64,000 bases of DNA from Harmothoe impar (Eukaryota > Annelida > Polychaeta > Phyllodocida > Polynoidae), in the NCBI GenBank assembly GCA_947462335.1, contig OX381714.1, positions 57,519,800 through 57,583,799 on the forward strand, in the 5' to 3' direction. Both the position numbers and the translations under genes were made by a program. The notes under the pieces were generated by a model, which saw nothing but the letters and a program-made list of their open reading frames with translations, ran no database searches and was not told the DNA's origin. Positions 44,811-54,548 of the stretch are shown here, piece after piece; positions within the stretch are counted from its first letter, which is position 1; each line of letters begins with the position of its first letter.

Positions 44811-46538
44811 ATGAATTGCTCATTAGATGAAATGAGCCTGTCAATGTTCAACGTTGGTGGGTCAAGATCAGCCGCTCCGAATCCACGGAGGGCTACCATC
44901 TTGGAGGAACGTCGTTTCGACGACATGAGAGAGGCCAGAATACAGGAACGTGTGCAAATGGCCCAAATGGAGTTGTTGACCATTCAGAAACAGTCGAATG
45001 AATGGAAAAGCAGTCTGATTGCATTGGAAGGTGCAGTCACACATAGAGCTTCTAAAATCAAGGAGAAAGACGCAAGGCTTTCAACTTTGTTGGAGGAGAA
45101 CGAGAAGCTGGTGCAATCACTTAGCAGGGTTCGAGTGGAGTTCGATCAGAAACAGGCTGATCTACAGGGACTCCGTTCCGACTTTGTTCAGGCAAACACT
45201 GATCTGAATCAGATTTGTGCGGCCCGAGATGCCGTCATCCATGAAGCAGAGGAGACCCGATCAGAACTTGTTCGGGACACTGAAGACTTACGGGAGGCTC
45301 GCCGAAGTCTACTGTCAGAATGTGACATTCTGAAGGCAAAAAGAACTTCTTTGGAGAAATTTTTGTCAGAGACCAGGGAGAGTATACAGGATAGCAGTAC
45401 CTCGTACGCTTCCGCTGATAATGACAGTCCGAAAGGTCCTCATTACAGGAGTTTTACAGACACCCCAAATCTTCCTATGGGACGTGGGATGACTGTAGAA
45501 GGTGCCTTGTCTACTTCAACGCCAGGACGACCACTAAAGGTTGGCCGAGCAAGGGGTAGAGGTAGGGCGAGTGATTACTCACCTAGGGTGGGTATCAGTG
45601 GTATCCGTCCAATTCCGAAGCAGGTCTTTTCGGCTCCGACAGGTGTAAACACGGCGGGCAGGGGAAGGTCATTATCGGAGTTGGTGCGGAGTCCACGTTC
45701 TCAGTTGAAACTGGATGAGCAGCAACTGGATTCGGAACGCTTGAAGAAAGCATCCGAACAAGATAAGGCGGCCAAGACCGACTTAACTCCCTCGAGTTTG
45801 TCGCAATGGCGAGAATGCCAAGCAAACATACTGTTCAATGAACAGAAAAACTTGGAATTGGAGAGGCGAGATGTGTATCGCAAGCAGCAGGCTGCTCTTG
45901 AGCAGCAACAGGAACGCATGAAGGAAAATGCAGCCCTCGCTGAGGAATTAGCAGAGCAGGAGGCGGCGGTTTTGAGAGCTCGACAAGAAGGGCTCCGAGC
46001 GGCCGGTGAAGCTGCGAAAGCTAAATTGGCGGAGGCACAGCAAGAGGAGGAGGCTGATAGACAGGCCAAGGAACTGGAAAAAGAGAAAGCGGCGCATCAG
46101 CGATTGCTTGCTCTGGCCCAGCAGTGTCAGTATATGACTGACCAGGAGAAAAATTGGTGGTTCAGTCAAGGTGTGGACCCCACTAAGGATTTGGTGTCGT
46201 ATGGTACCTACCAGACCTATCTGGAGAGGCAGAATAACGTGCCTACCAGAGGCGCTACTCCGGGGACGACTCCGGGCACAAAGAGTCCGAGGAGGGCTCC
46301 AAGGAGAACAATTCTGAGTACAGAATTGCAAGAGTTGTACGATACAAACCCAGCAATAGCTGGGATCGGATTGCACAACGTGGGTACAGAAAAGGACGCC
46401 TCGGCTTCCATTTCTAAATGCCTGGCGATAACCTCTAAAATTAGGGGGTCATCCAACGCTGCTAGACGCATTGCTAGCGAGCTTTTTTCCCTACTGGCAG
46501 AAAAACTCTTGGGAAGAGTGGTTGGGAGCCACCGTTGA
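44811..46538 (+). CDS. gag: Gag N-terminal ORF, coiled-coil protein
   Basis: 575 aa from the first in-frame ATG (A at -3). The frame is open back to 44652 and reads as plausible protein, so a non-ATG start is possible. Long heptad-rich coiled coil from about residue 40 to 200 (LEENEKLVQSLSRVRVEFDQ), an RG-rich basic patch (GRARGRGRAS, about 245-255), then a second charged helix rich in E, A, K and Q (about 340-440). There is no capsid or zinc knuckle; both lie in the next ORF, which overlaps out of frame. It probably supplies the assembly/matrix half of Gag. The two halves are joined either by a recoding event or by a one-base slip at the T6 run. Good confidence that it is a retroelement structural protein. 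Confidence 0.75.
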   Translation: MNCSLDEMSLSMFNVGGSRSAAPNPRRATILEERRFDDMREARIQERVQMAQMELLTIQKQSNEWKSSLIALEGAVTHRASKIKEKDARLSTLLEENEKLVQSLSRVRVEFDQKQADLQGLRSDFVQANTDLNQICAARDAVIHEAEETRSELVRDTEDLREARRSLLSECDILKAKRTSLEKFLSETRESIQDSSTSYASADNDSPKGPHYRSFTDTPNLPMGRGMTVEGALSTSTPGRPLKVGRARGRGRASDYSPRVGISGIRPIPKQVFSAPTGVNTAGRGRSLSELVRSPRSQLKLDEQQLDSERLKKASEQDKAAKTDLTPSSLSQWRECQANILFNEQKNLELERRDVYRKQQAALEQQQERMKENAALAEELAEQEAAVLRARQEGLRAAGEAAKAKLAEAQQEEEADRQAKELEKEKAAHQRLLALAQQCQYMTDQEKNWWFSQGVDPTKDLVSYGTYQTYLERQNNVPTRGATPGTTPGTKSPRRAPRRTILSTELQELYDTNPAIAGIGLHNVGTEKDASASISKCLAITSKIRGSSNAARRIASELFSLLAEKLLGRVVGSHR

Positions 46539-47385
46539 GGACATCAACCTCAGTGGGTGGGATCAACAGGATGCAATTCCGTATGTCTGTAAGGGATTGC
46601 GCTTGGGAGATGGCCTGATGGCCGTGGAGCAGTGGAAAGATGAATGCGGACCCCGCGGCACTTTCAAACAACTGGTAGAGATCGGAACTATCCTATACGG
46701 AGACTCCGCTCGGATTGACCCGATGGTCGCTTTTAAGAAGCGAGTGCAAGGCAAGCACGAGGCCCCGAGGGTTTTCGGACTTGCACTGATGAGACTCCTG
46801 AAGAAGGTACATCCAGCTTCAGGAATCCATGATGCCTTATTCTCTAAGGAATTGTTCTCTCAGTTTGTTGCTGGACTGAGGGACCCAGAAATACAACATG
46901 TGGTGTATGATACCTGGAGAGCAGATACGTCATTAGATGACCTTTTTAAGGCCATCGACATACATGCTCTCAAGAAGTCACTGTTAGGGGACCGGGTGCC
47001 CACCCGGGCCTCGGCCATTATAGAGTGTTCTCCGGAGCAGTCTGATGGTTCGGGCAGTGAGGAAGAGGGGGCGATAGCTTCTGCAGCTCAGTTTAAGAGG
47101 AATGGGAATTCCTCTAAAACGCCGTGGAAAAATAGGAAGCCGGAAGGGGGTGGAAACCCTCCTCCGAAGAAGGAATCATCGGACCCAAAAGCTCCGATAA
47201 TGGACGCAGCGTTTTTCACATCGCTGTTTGAGAAGATGACGACTTCCATTCAGGGGGCTACACAGCCTAACCGGAGGAAGATCAATCGGCGGACCGCCAA
47301 GTGCTATAGGTGCCTGGAGATCGGTCACTTTGCTGCGGAGTGTACGGCTCCGACTCCGAAAGTTCCCGGGAAGGAGGGAAACTAG
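46432..47385 (+). CDS. gag: Gag capsid and nucleocapsid ORF (CCHC)
   Basis: Frame opens after TAA at 46429 and has no early ATG, so it is probably translated as a continuation of the upstream gag ORF (frame +1 relative to it). The first half resembles a Ty3/gypsy capsid (NSWEEWLGATVED...LRLGDGLMAVEQWKDE...FVAGLRDPEIQHVV): W-rich start, a helical body and an F-x-x-GL-type stretch. The tail is basic, rich in P, K and G, followed by one zinc knuckle CYRCLEIGHFAAEC (CX2CX4HX4C, about 47301-47342), the RNA-binding nucleocapsid motif. The stop TAG at 47383 directly follows the GGGAAAC slip site, so most product would end here and a fraction continue into pol. Confidence 0.85.
   Translation, partial: PLKLGGHPTLLDALLASFFPYWQKNSWEEWLGATVEDINLSGWDQQDAIPYVCKGLRLGDGLMAVEQWKDECGPRGTFKQLVEIGTILYGDSARIDPMVAFKKRVQGKHEAPRVFGLALMRLLKKVHPASGIHDALFSKELFSQFVAGLRDPEIQHVVYDTWRADTSLDDLFKAIDIHALKKSLLGDRVPTRASAIIECSPEQSDGSGSEEEGAIASAAQFKRNGNSSKTPWKNRKPEGGGNPPPKKESSDPKAPIMDAAFFTSLFEKMTTSIQGATQPNRRKINRRTAKCYRCLEIGHFAAECTAPTPKVPGKEGN
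46483..46488 (+). other. T6 run at the gag frame junction
   Basis: Six T within the 107-nt overlap of the two gag frames. The upstream frame reads on for 16 codons to TGA at 46536. The capsid-like downstream frame is aligned if the ribosome or the polymerase shifts by one here. It could be a replication slip, a sequencing error or a +1 recoding site; only the frame break is seen. Confidence 0.5.
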
Positions 47386-47419
47386 AGGGGGTGGTCCGAG
47401 AAGGCGAGCGGACGACCCC
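47376..47419 (+). promoter_or_regulatory. Programmed -1 frameshift signal (gag-pol)
   Basis: GGGAAAC at 47376-47382, in the gag frame as G GGA AAC, is followed at once by the TAG stop. After a 5-nt spacer, 47388-47398 pairs with 47409-47419 (11 positions, one G-G mismatch, mostly GC) around a 10-nt loop. Slipping back one base enters exactly the protease frame. Heptamer, spacer and stem meet all criteria of the tandem-slippage model, and the same heptamer is used in some retroviral gag-pro junctions. Confidence 0.9.
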
Positions 47420-49047
47420 TGCATATGATGTACGCCAACATACCAGAGAGGTAGAGCCTAGTGAAATTCCGAAGGCAGGAAGGGAATCAGGGGTGGCTTC
47501 GAGCTTGAGGGGCTCGGATGCCGGCCTGGTTAACATTCCAGTCCAACAGTTGCCCGGCAATGAGGCAGGGAGGCCCATTACGGATCGGAACGAGGAAGTT
47601 GCGGCTGTCACAGACACCGTGTGGGTAGGGAGTACCCAGCTTTCCCCGGATCATCCATGTTTCGACCATTTGAAGAAACATGGCCTTGATTTGGCTGCTC
47701 CGAAGGATTTTAAACGCTTTACTGTAAACCCGTCTCCGCTGGGGGGGAGGCGGTGGTATGTGTCTGTTACTGTGGCCGGTAGAGCGGGCGAATTTTTAGT
47801 AGATACGGGAGCTAGCCACTCCTTTATCTCCTCTAACTTCTATGCTCTTATGCCGGATAGTCGTGATAACTTCAAAACGAGGGTAAACGCCTGTTCGGCC
47901 GATGGGTCAAGTATGCAGACGTATGGGCGCGCGTTCATACCGCTCCGAATTGGAGGGAAGGAGTATGTGGCTTCTCCCACCATTGCGGATATTGCAGACG
48001 ACGGTATACTCGGATTGGATTTTTCGGCGTTGTATGACGCGGTCCTGAATCCGGGTACAGGGGTACTCCTGATAGAGCACCCGTACCGTGCGGTAGAGCA
48101 ATGTGTGCTCCGACAAGTGTCGACAGTGGCAACGGTGGTCCAAACTGTAAAGATTCCTCCCGGACAGACGTGTGACGTGCTGGTCCGAAGCAAGGGGCTT
48201 AGGAGAGAGGAAGAGGCAGTTGTGGAGCCGGATGTGGCCATGTTGGGTAGTATCGGTTTGACGGGCATGGACACCCTAGTGGGTGATGGTGCTTGGACCG
48301 TAGTGCCGGTTTCTAACCCCGGGTTGGAACCGAAGTATCTAAGGAAAGATACAATACTGGGGAAGGTGTTCACCAGTGAGGCAGTGATGCCTGCTGGACA
48401 GGTGAGCATGAAGGGTGACCCTTCTCCGACCGTTCTGAGTGAGGGACTTGAGAAAATGATCTCCGAAACGGATTTGACGGATCGGAGGGATCTCGATTCC
48501 CTAAGGAGGCTGGTAGTGAAGTATCAGGATGCATGGCAGGTGGAGGGGGAGCCTTTGGGCCGAACCGACAAAGTGTTGCATTCTATCAATACGGGTGATG
48601 CACAGCCTTTCAAGATGCCTTACCGACGCTTGCCTTTGGGTAAGAAAGCGGTGGTAGAGGAACAAGTGAAGACCATGTTGGAACAGAAGGTGATCGTGCC
48701 TAGCACTAGCCCCTGGTCCAGCCCGGTCCAGATGGTTACTAAGAAGGACGGGTCTATCCGATTTTGTATAGACTATAGGCGCCTGAATGGGGTAACCAAG
48801 AAAAATGCATATCCTCTCCCCCGGATTGATGAGACTCTGGACTCTTTGGGTGGGAACCAATGGTTCTGCACCCTTGATTTGCAGTCCGGATATTGGCAGA
48901 TCGGGATGAAGGAGGAGGATAAGGAGAAAACGGCTTTTACAAGTCACATTGGACTGTATCAGTTTGAGCTGATGCCCTTCGGGTTGTGCAACGCCCCGGC
49001 CACTTTTGAGGCTATGATGGAAACTCTTCTGAGTGATCTGTTTAGTA
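47376..49047 (+). CDS. pol: Pol, protease and N-terminal reverse transcriptase (interrupted)
   Basis: Entered by the -1 slip at 47376. Contains an aspartic protease with DTGA at 47802-47813 in LVDTGASHSF context and a second ILGLDF flap-side motif (about 48007-48024), then the RT fingers and first palm: PYRRLPLGKKAVVEEQV, SPWSSPVQMVTKKDGSIRFC, YPLPRIDETLDSL, LDLQSGYWQI (catalytic D of motif A) and the LMPFGLCNAPATFE block. The host sequence stops at 49047, where a DNA transposon begins; the frame then runs 15 codons into its TIR. The rest of the RT, including YLDD, lies 6.1 kb downstream at 55154. As found this gives a truncated, inactive RT, although the flanking frame is preserved. Confidence 0.95.
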
Positions 49048-49180
49048 CAGGCCTTTTAGGTGGATTTTGGAGCAAAGCGGGAATAAAATAATGCAAAGCT
49101 GAAATTTCTAGGGAAGGTTCCTTTTGATATCAGTTATAACCTGTAAAAAGTCCTGGATGATCCTGTGTGTGCTTCATTAA
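49048..49180 (+). repeat. Left terminal inverted repeat of the nested transposon
   Basis: Pairs with 55028-55151; the left copy has about 10 bp of extra sequence near GGATTTTGGAGCAAAG. See the parent entry for shared blocks. Confidence 0.85.
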
Positions 49181-50186
49181 AAAAATCGGGCTTCAATATA
49201 ATTTGTTGATTTCGCTCAGATTGCTGAGTTGAGATAAGTAGAGAGAGATATCATCATGGAATATAACCCAACAAGGTTAATTTCTACATAATCATGACCC
49301 ACATTATCAATGGGGACTATCCAACAATATATATGAGATGATGAGACCATTGATCAGTTATGTAATTAGCATAAATGAACAGTAACCTCTATATTGTACT
49401 ATTTTATTGAAAACGGGAGAAATGTCAATGATATCAGAATTCAGATACTGAATATGCTGTAATATGTCAACATACAATGTACATGCATTGTTCTTAAGGA
49501 TATTGTCTATAAAGATAGCTTCAGTGATAAAATATGTTGACAGGTTTTTGCACAAACAGCATTCCATACTAACTTATTGCAACTAGGGCACAAGGTCAAG
49601 CAAATCAGAGTGAAACAAGTTGACTCATCTGTGTCACCAATTAAGGTAAATATTCTAATCATTCATGAAGTATTACATACATACTATGTCTAATCATACA
49701 CATAAAGTACTCTAGAACCTATATGTATATTAAATTATCCAAAAGGAAGTATTATGATAACTTAATGAGCATAATTACGTTGTGTTATGCATTCTTTGAG
49801 CACATGGCCCTAACCCTTGACCCAGTTCTTTTGTTCTCAATTATGGCAAGCTAATTGTACCAAAAAAAAATTTGCTGAATTTTTTTAATTTTTTAAAATT
49901 TCCCTCAGATTTATGTGAAAAGTCTCACACAGCTATGGAAAGCCATTTGGGCAAAAACGTTGATTATGAAAATCAATTAATACCAAATTTAAATTGAATT
50001 TAAATTGAAAGTATTTAGTTTCCTTTCATCAAGCTTAAGTAATGCACCACATAGGATAGGAGGAAATGAGCATCACATTGATATATCTTTAAGCTAAAAT
50101 TGGAAAATCAGGAAAATCACAAAATGTACAAGATAATGCTATACAGGGATTCTACCTACCATTTTTACTATCTATTTCAGATAACA
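49181..50186 (+). promoter_or_regulatory. 5' region of the transposon gene with a possible intron
   Basis: AT-rich (over 65%) and without ORF. AAG-GTAAAT at 49643-49651 fits a splice donor. The run TTTTTACTATCTATTTCAG ending at 50180 is a strong acceptor (pyrimidine-rich, CAG), 6 nt before the best ATG. An intron of about 535 nt would place the ATG near the start of exon 2. Not proven. Confidence 0.45.
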
Positions 50187-53100
50187 ATGGATGCCTTCCA
50201 AAACGAGTGCATATTTTGTGAGAACTCCCTTGACAGTGAAAAAGTTGTAACTGTTAAAGCAGGGCTATCAACTATACGCAAGGCCAGTGATTCCCGGGAG
50301 GATAAAATAAAGGAAAAGTTGACAGGTGTCTCTGTTTTGAAAGTACATACTGAATGTCGAAAAGATTACACAAGAGGTGACACTATAAAAAAAGTACAAA
50401 ATAGTATGACTGTGGAGGAACCAATGGACACTCAGGAAACCAATGAGCCTTGGTTACGCTCCTCTGACCAGTTATTTGACTTCAGAGAACACTGTCTATT
50501 TTGCGGTCAAGTTGCTAGCATAAAAGCTGCAACAAAAACAGCACATAAATACCGTAAAATTGTACATGAATGCATGAGCAAAGAGCATGTGGAAACTCTT
50601 CGAAACCATGCAAGGAAAAGAGCTGACGAAAAGGGGAAGACTATTGATGACAGACTGAAAAATGTCATTGATTTGGTTGCGGTTGATGCCAAATACCATC
50701 ACGAATGTCAGAGAGATTTTTTCCTTTCTGTTGATGAAGAAAAGAGCTGTGCAAAAGGACGGCCACAAGACACAGCTAAGCAAGAGGCGTTTTCACAACT
50801 TTGTGACTATATGGACAGTAACGATGAGTGCCAGTATTCACTGACAGAACTATGGGACAAAATGAAGACATTCTTAAATGGTGAAGAGGGGTATTCAAAG
50901 AAATGGCTGAGGCAAAAACTTAAAAGCCATTATAAAGACAACATCTTTATTACTGAACTTTCTTCTGGATACAAATGTATTGTTAGTTTGAGAGACAACA
51001 CATACAAAGTACTAAATGCCAAATGGTACTCTGACAGGAAAACAAATATGGAAGATGAACGACAGCGGATAGTGCAAACAGCTGCTGCTATTGTCCGTGC
51101 AGATATACAATCTTCTGTTCATGACTGCAGTGTTTATCCTTCCTTGAATAAACCTGAACAGGAAAGTGAGAAAAATGTCCCAGAGACATTAAAATGTCTT
51201 ATTGAGGGTATCATACAGTCAAAGAACAAACACTCTACCTCTACCAGCACACAGAGGAAGCGTCTTGCAATTGAGGAAGCCATTATGGCAGCAACAAGAC
51301 CTAGGTCTTATATTTCCCCAATATTACTTGGCTTGTCAATATTGATGTACCGGAATTTCGGATCCCGTCAGCTCATTGATGTCCTGAGTAGTCTGGGGTT
51401 TTCAGCAACCTATAAGGAAGTACAGCGCTATGAATCCTCAGTGCTCTTGATGGCACCTCAGCAAATTGAAACAACAAGCTTTGTTCAATTTGTTTTTGAC
51501 AATGCTGACTTTAATGTCAACACCCTTGATGGTCATAATACATTTCACAGTTTGGGTGGCATAAGGTGCATCACCCCTGCCTTATCAGCTGATCCTGATC
51601 TCATAATTCCCAGGGTTATGGATACTCCAACTGCAGATGCTATTGGGTCATTTGGAAAAATACCCATCAAGACCTATGGGAAACCAACAAAAGCAGGATT
51701 ACGCAAGATCAACATCAAAGACCTTTTGCAAGTAGATCCACCAAGCATCAGCAAAGCTGTAGTCCTTGACACTATTTGGATCGCTAGCAAGTGGGTCAAT
51801 GCAACTTCACGGCCTTCATGGAATGGCTACATGGAAAGTGTTATGCAGGGCACTCAAGAGTATGAGATAAGTAAGGTGGAGGCCTTGCCATTCATCAATC
51901 TAGATCCTGGAAACCCAAGCACTCTCTACACAGGTCTCATGCTTGCTAAAGAAGAGGCCAGAAAGTCAGGGCAAACTGCATGTGTGGTCACCTTTGACCA
52001 GCCACTCTATATGAAAGCTGTTGACATTGTGCAGATGTCTGGAGAATTGAACAATGTGTTCGTTCGATTGGGAGGATTCCATCTCCTGATGTCCTTCATG
52101 GGTGCAGTTGGCCACATCATGTCTGGTAGTGGTCTTGAGGAACTGTGGAGCACCGTTTATGCTGAGGCATCTGTTACTCATATGATGAGTGGTCATGCCT
52201 ACTCTAGAGCGCTTCGTGCTCATTTCCTGACTCAAGAGGCACTTGCCACCATAATGCTTCAAACATCGGATGTATTAGGAGATACAACAAAGGACACTGT
52301 GCGTCAGATTCACAGCAATCTTCTAGATCATTCAGTAAAGGTGGAAGAAATCACTGAGGATATGAAAGAGGAGCTGTCAAAGCTAAAAGAGCATATGCTA
52401 GAACATTGTAAGAGTTCTGGGAGAACAGGAGACCTCTGGCTGCAGTACTTTGAACAAGTGCAGCTAATGCGGCTGTTCTTGAGGGCTGAGAGACTTGGAG
52501 ACTGGGAACTTCATCTTCATACTATTCGGAAGATGCTATCCCATTTTCATGCTGCAGGCCATCTTCCATATGCAAAGTCAGCCCATCTGTATGTTCAGCA
52601 AATGGAGGAACTGCCCTCAAAGATAAATGCAGAAGAATACGAGCAGCTAACTAAGAAAGGCTTCTTTACCATCCGCCGGAGTGACAAGCTGTGGGGTGGC
52701 ATATGGTCGGACATGACCATTGAGCAGGTTCTCATGAGGTCATTGAAATCCTCTGGAGGGCTGACACATGGCAGAGGAGTTTCTGAAAGTACCCTGGCGA
52801 GATGGGTCCACACAACCCCAATTTGCATGGACGTAAGCAATGCTCTTGAAAGCTTTTGTGGTGTTGCAAGCTCCAGCTCAGAGCAACATGTGGAGCTCCG
52901 TGACTCTCGGCAAAAAAGAGATGACAGAGACTTGGACACTTTCATACAATGGTTTAATTGCCACACTCCATTTAACGACAAACCTCCTGAGCTGTTGGTT
53001 TCACTTGGATCTGGACTAGTAGCTGATGGTACTGTCAACTGTGACAGAGCAGCAGAGATTGGATCTGCAGCAATGGGCAGGATGACTGGACAAAACTTTG

Positions 53101-54548
53101 GAGAAGTCAAGCTTAAACGCAAAGATAAAGTAAATCCTCTGTCATCAATGAAGAACACCATCAAAGTCCGTAGTGAAGATGTTGTGGTCAGTTCAAAGCA
53201 ACTCTTCAACCGAATCGTCTGTGTCATAGACTCAAGTTCGGATCTGGAGGACTTCATGGAGTATGAACTTTCTCCACAGCCCACATCTCTTTTTGATGAT
53301 ATTTCCATGAGAAGACCTGTGAAATCTGTACTAGCCAATCTGCTCAGTGACATGGTTACAGACACAGTTGCTATGCCAGCGGAATGTGAATTCATACTGG
53401 ATGGAGGCCACCTTCTTCACAGAGTAGTTTGGCCGAGACCTGCCACATATGAGGAAGTATGCACTCTCTATGTCAATCATGTGGAGAACAACTATACCAT
53501 GAATTCAACTGTAATATTTGATGGCTATGACGGCCCGGCTACAACAAAGTCTGAGGAGCAGAGGCGCAGGTCAGCTAAAGCCTGTTCTGCAGACATTGCA
53601 TTTGAGAGTGACATGCATGTAACCACATCACAAGCAAAGTTCCTTGGAAATTCCAAGAACAAGTCCCGTCTGATCAGTGCAGTGGCATCCAAAATGTCTA
53701 GTTCTCACATATCTGTTCTACAAGCAACTGCTGATGCAGATGAACTGATTGTGGCCACCGCTTTAGACTTAGCTAGTAGAGGATACACAGCTGTGGTGGT
53801 TGGATCAGACACTGACCTGCTCATCATGCTAATAGCACGTGCAAAGGTATCAGATGACATATACCTACTTCATCCCAGCAAAGATGGACCAAAATTGCAC
53901 AATATAAAGGCACTTCAACATGCCTTAGGTAACTTGAAAAATACCATCCTCTTCTTACATGCTGTTTCAGGGTGTGATACTACTTCAGCTCCTTTTGGTA
54001 AAGGGAAGAAGACTGCATTGAAAGTTCTTAGCAAGAACAGCAAACTTGCCAAGGAAATGCAGGTCTTTAATGACCCAAATGCCACGCACCAGCAGGTAGC
54101 TCAGGCTGGGGAGATGTTCTTCATCTGCCTATATGGTGGAGGAAAAGGCAAAACACTTGATCAGCTGAGATATGAAAACTATATGAAGGCTATAGCACGG
54201 CAATCAATACAAATGTCTTTTGATCTGGCAACACTTCCACCAACAAGTGCTGCCACAAAACAGCATGCCTTCAGAAGCTATCTTCAAGTCCAAGCCTGGC
54301 TTGGAAATGATCTTATACCAACTGATTGGGGTTGGAAATCTGTCAATGGGAATTTGATCCCAGTGCCAACTGACCTACCACCAGCACCTGAGAAGATCTT
54401 GAATATGATCAGCTGCAACTGTAAGAAAGGATGCCAACGGCAGTGTGGATGCCGGAAACTGGGTGTACCATGTTCAGTGATGTGTGGTGAATGTGCTGGT
54501 GTTGACTGTTTGAACCCTCATCCATTACAACAGGATGATCTTGACTAA
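50187..54548 (+). CDS. Putative transposase: zinc-binding motifs, DD(E)-like core, FEN1/XPG-like PIN nuclease, CXC tail
   Basis: 1,453 aa from ATG 50187 (AACAATGG context, just after a likely acceptor); the frame opens earlier at 50100 (1,482 aa; residue numbers below use this). Two N-terminal CxxC...HxxxC motifs (CIFC about 37-40 with HTEC; CLFC with HHEC) may bind zinc. The central part has conserved-looking acidic motifs DNAD (467-470), FDQPLY (D633) and YAEAS (E689), a candidate RNase H-like DD(E) core. From about 1094 to 1320 it looks like a PIN/FEN1-type nuclease: ILDGG (D1101), DADE (1212-1215), GSDTDLL (D1237, D1239), SGCDTTS (D1293), then a GKGKKTA helix-hairpin-like segment. Residues 1437-1475 form a nine-cysteine CXC motif (CNCKKGCQRQCGCRK) as in tesmin/TSO1 DNA-binding proteins. 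No stop or frameshift in the whole length, so possibly active. Likely catalyses its own transposition. Confidence 0.8.
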   Translation: MDAFQNECIFCENSLDSEKVVTVKAGLSTIRKASDSREDKIKEKLTGVSVLKVHTECRKDYTRGDTIKKVQNSMTVEEPMDTQETNEPWLRSSDQLFDFREHCLFCGQVASIKAATKTAHKYRKIVHECMSKEHVETLRNHARKRADEKGKTIDDRLKNVIDLVAVDAKYHHECQRDFFLSVDEEKSCAKGRPQDTAKQEAFSQLCDYMDSNDECQYSLTELWDKMKTFLNGEEGYSKKWLRQKLKSHYKDNIFITELSSGYKCIVSLRDNTYKVLNAKWYSDRKTNMEDERQRIVQTAAAIVRADIQSSVHDCSVYPSLNKPEQESEKNVPETLKCLIEGIIQSKNKHSTSTSTQRKRLAIEEAIMAATRPRSYISPILLGLSILMYRNFGSRQLIDVLSSLGFSATYKEVQRYESSVLLMAPQQIETTSFVQFVFDNADFNVNTLDGHNTFHSLGGIRCITPALSADPDLIIPRVMDTPTADAIGSFGKIPIKTYGKPTKAGLRKINIKDLLQVDPPSISKAVVLDTIWIASKWVNATSRPSWNGYMESVMQGTQEYEISKVEALPFINLDPGNPSTLYTGLMLAKEEARKSGQTACVVTFDQPLYMKAVDIVQMSGELNNVFVRLGGFHLLMSFMGAVGHIMSGSGLEELWSTVYAEASVTHMMSGHAYSRALRAHFLTQEALATIMLQTSDVLGDTTKDTVRQIHSNLLDHSVKVEEITEDMKEELSKLKEHMLEHCKSSGRTGDLWLQYFEQVQLMRLFLRAERLGDWELHLHTIRKMLSHFHAAGHLPYAKSAHLYVQQMEELPSKINAEEYEQLTKKGFFTIRRSDKLWGGIWSDMTIEQVLMRSLKSSGGLTHGRGVSESTLARWVHTTPICMDVSNALESFCGVASSSSEQHVELRDSRQKRDDRDLDTFIQWFNCHTPFNDKPPELLVSLGSGLVADGTVNCDRAAEIGSAAMGRMTGQNFGEVKLKRKDKVNPLSSMKNTIKVRSEDVVVSSKQLFNRIVCVIDSSSDLEDFMEYELSPQPTSLFDDISMRRPVKSVLANLLSDMVTDTVAMPAECEFILDGGHLLHRVVWPRPATYEEVCTLYVNHVENNYTMNSTVIFDGYDGPATTKSEEQRRRSAKACSADIAFESDMHVTTSQAKFLGNSKNKSRLISAVASKMSSSHISVLQATADADELIVATALDLASRGYTAVVVGSDTDLLIMLIARAKVSDDIYLLHPSKDGPKLHNIKALQHALGNLKNTILFLHAVSGCDTTSAPFGKGKKTALKVLSKNSKLAKEMQVFNDPNATHQQVAQAGEMFFICLYGGGKGKTLDQLRYENYMKAIARQSIQMSFDLATLPPTSAATKQHAFRSYLQVQAWLGNDLIPTDWGWKSVNGNLIPVPTDLPPAPEKILNMISCNCKKGCQRQCGCRKLGVPCSVMCGECAGVDCLNPHPLQQDDLD

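Noticed and set aside
46471..46473. TTG as start of the capsid ORF
   Set aside because: TTG is not a usual eukaryotic start; the frame is more simply reached from the upstream gag frame.
47840..48409. 189-aa minus-strand frame
   Set aside because: Antisense shadow of the pol protease region.
52595..53395. 266-aa minus-strand frame
   Set aside because: Antisense shadow of the transposase ORF; serine/leucine-rich composition typical of such shadows.
50187..54548. Host tesmin/TSO1 (LIN54-type) gene
   Set aside because: Only the C-terminal cysteine motif is shared; the ORF lies between TIRs inside a retrotransposon, with no CXC pair and spacer as in LIN54.
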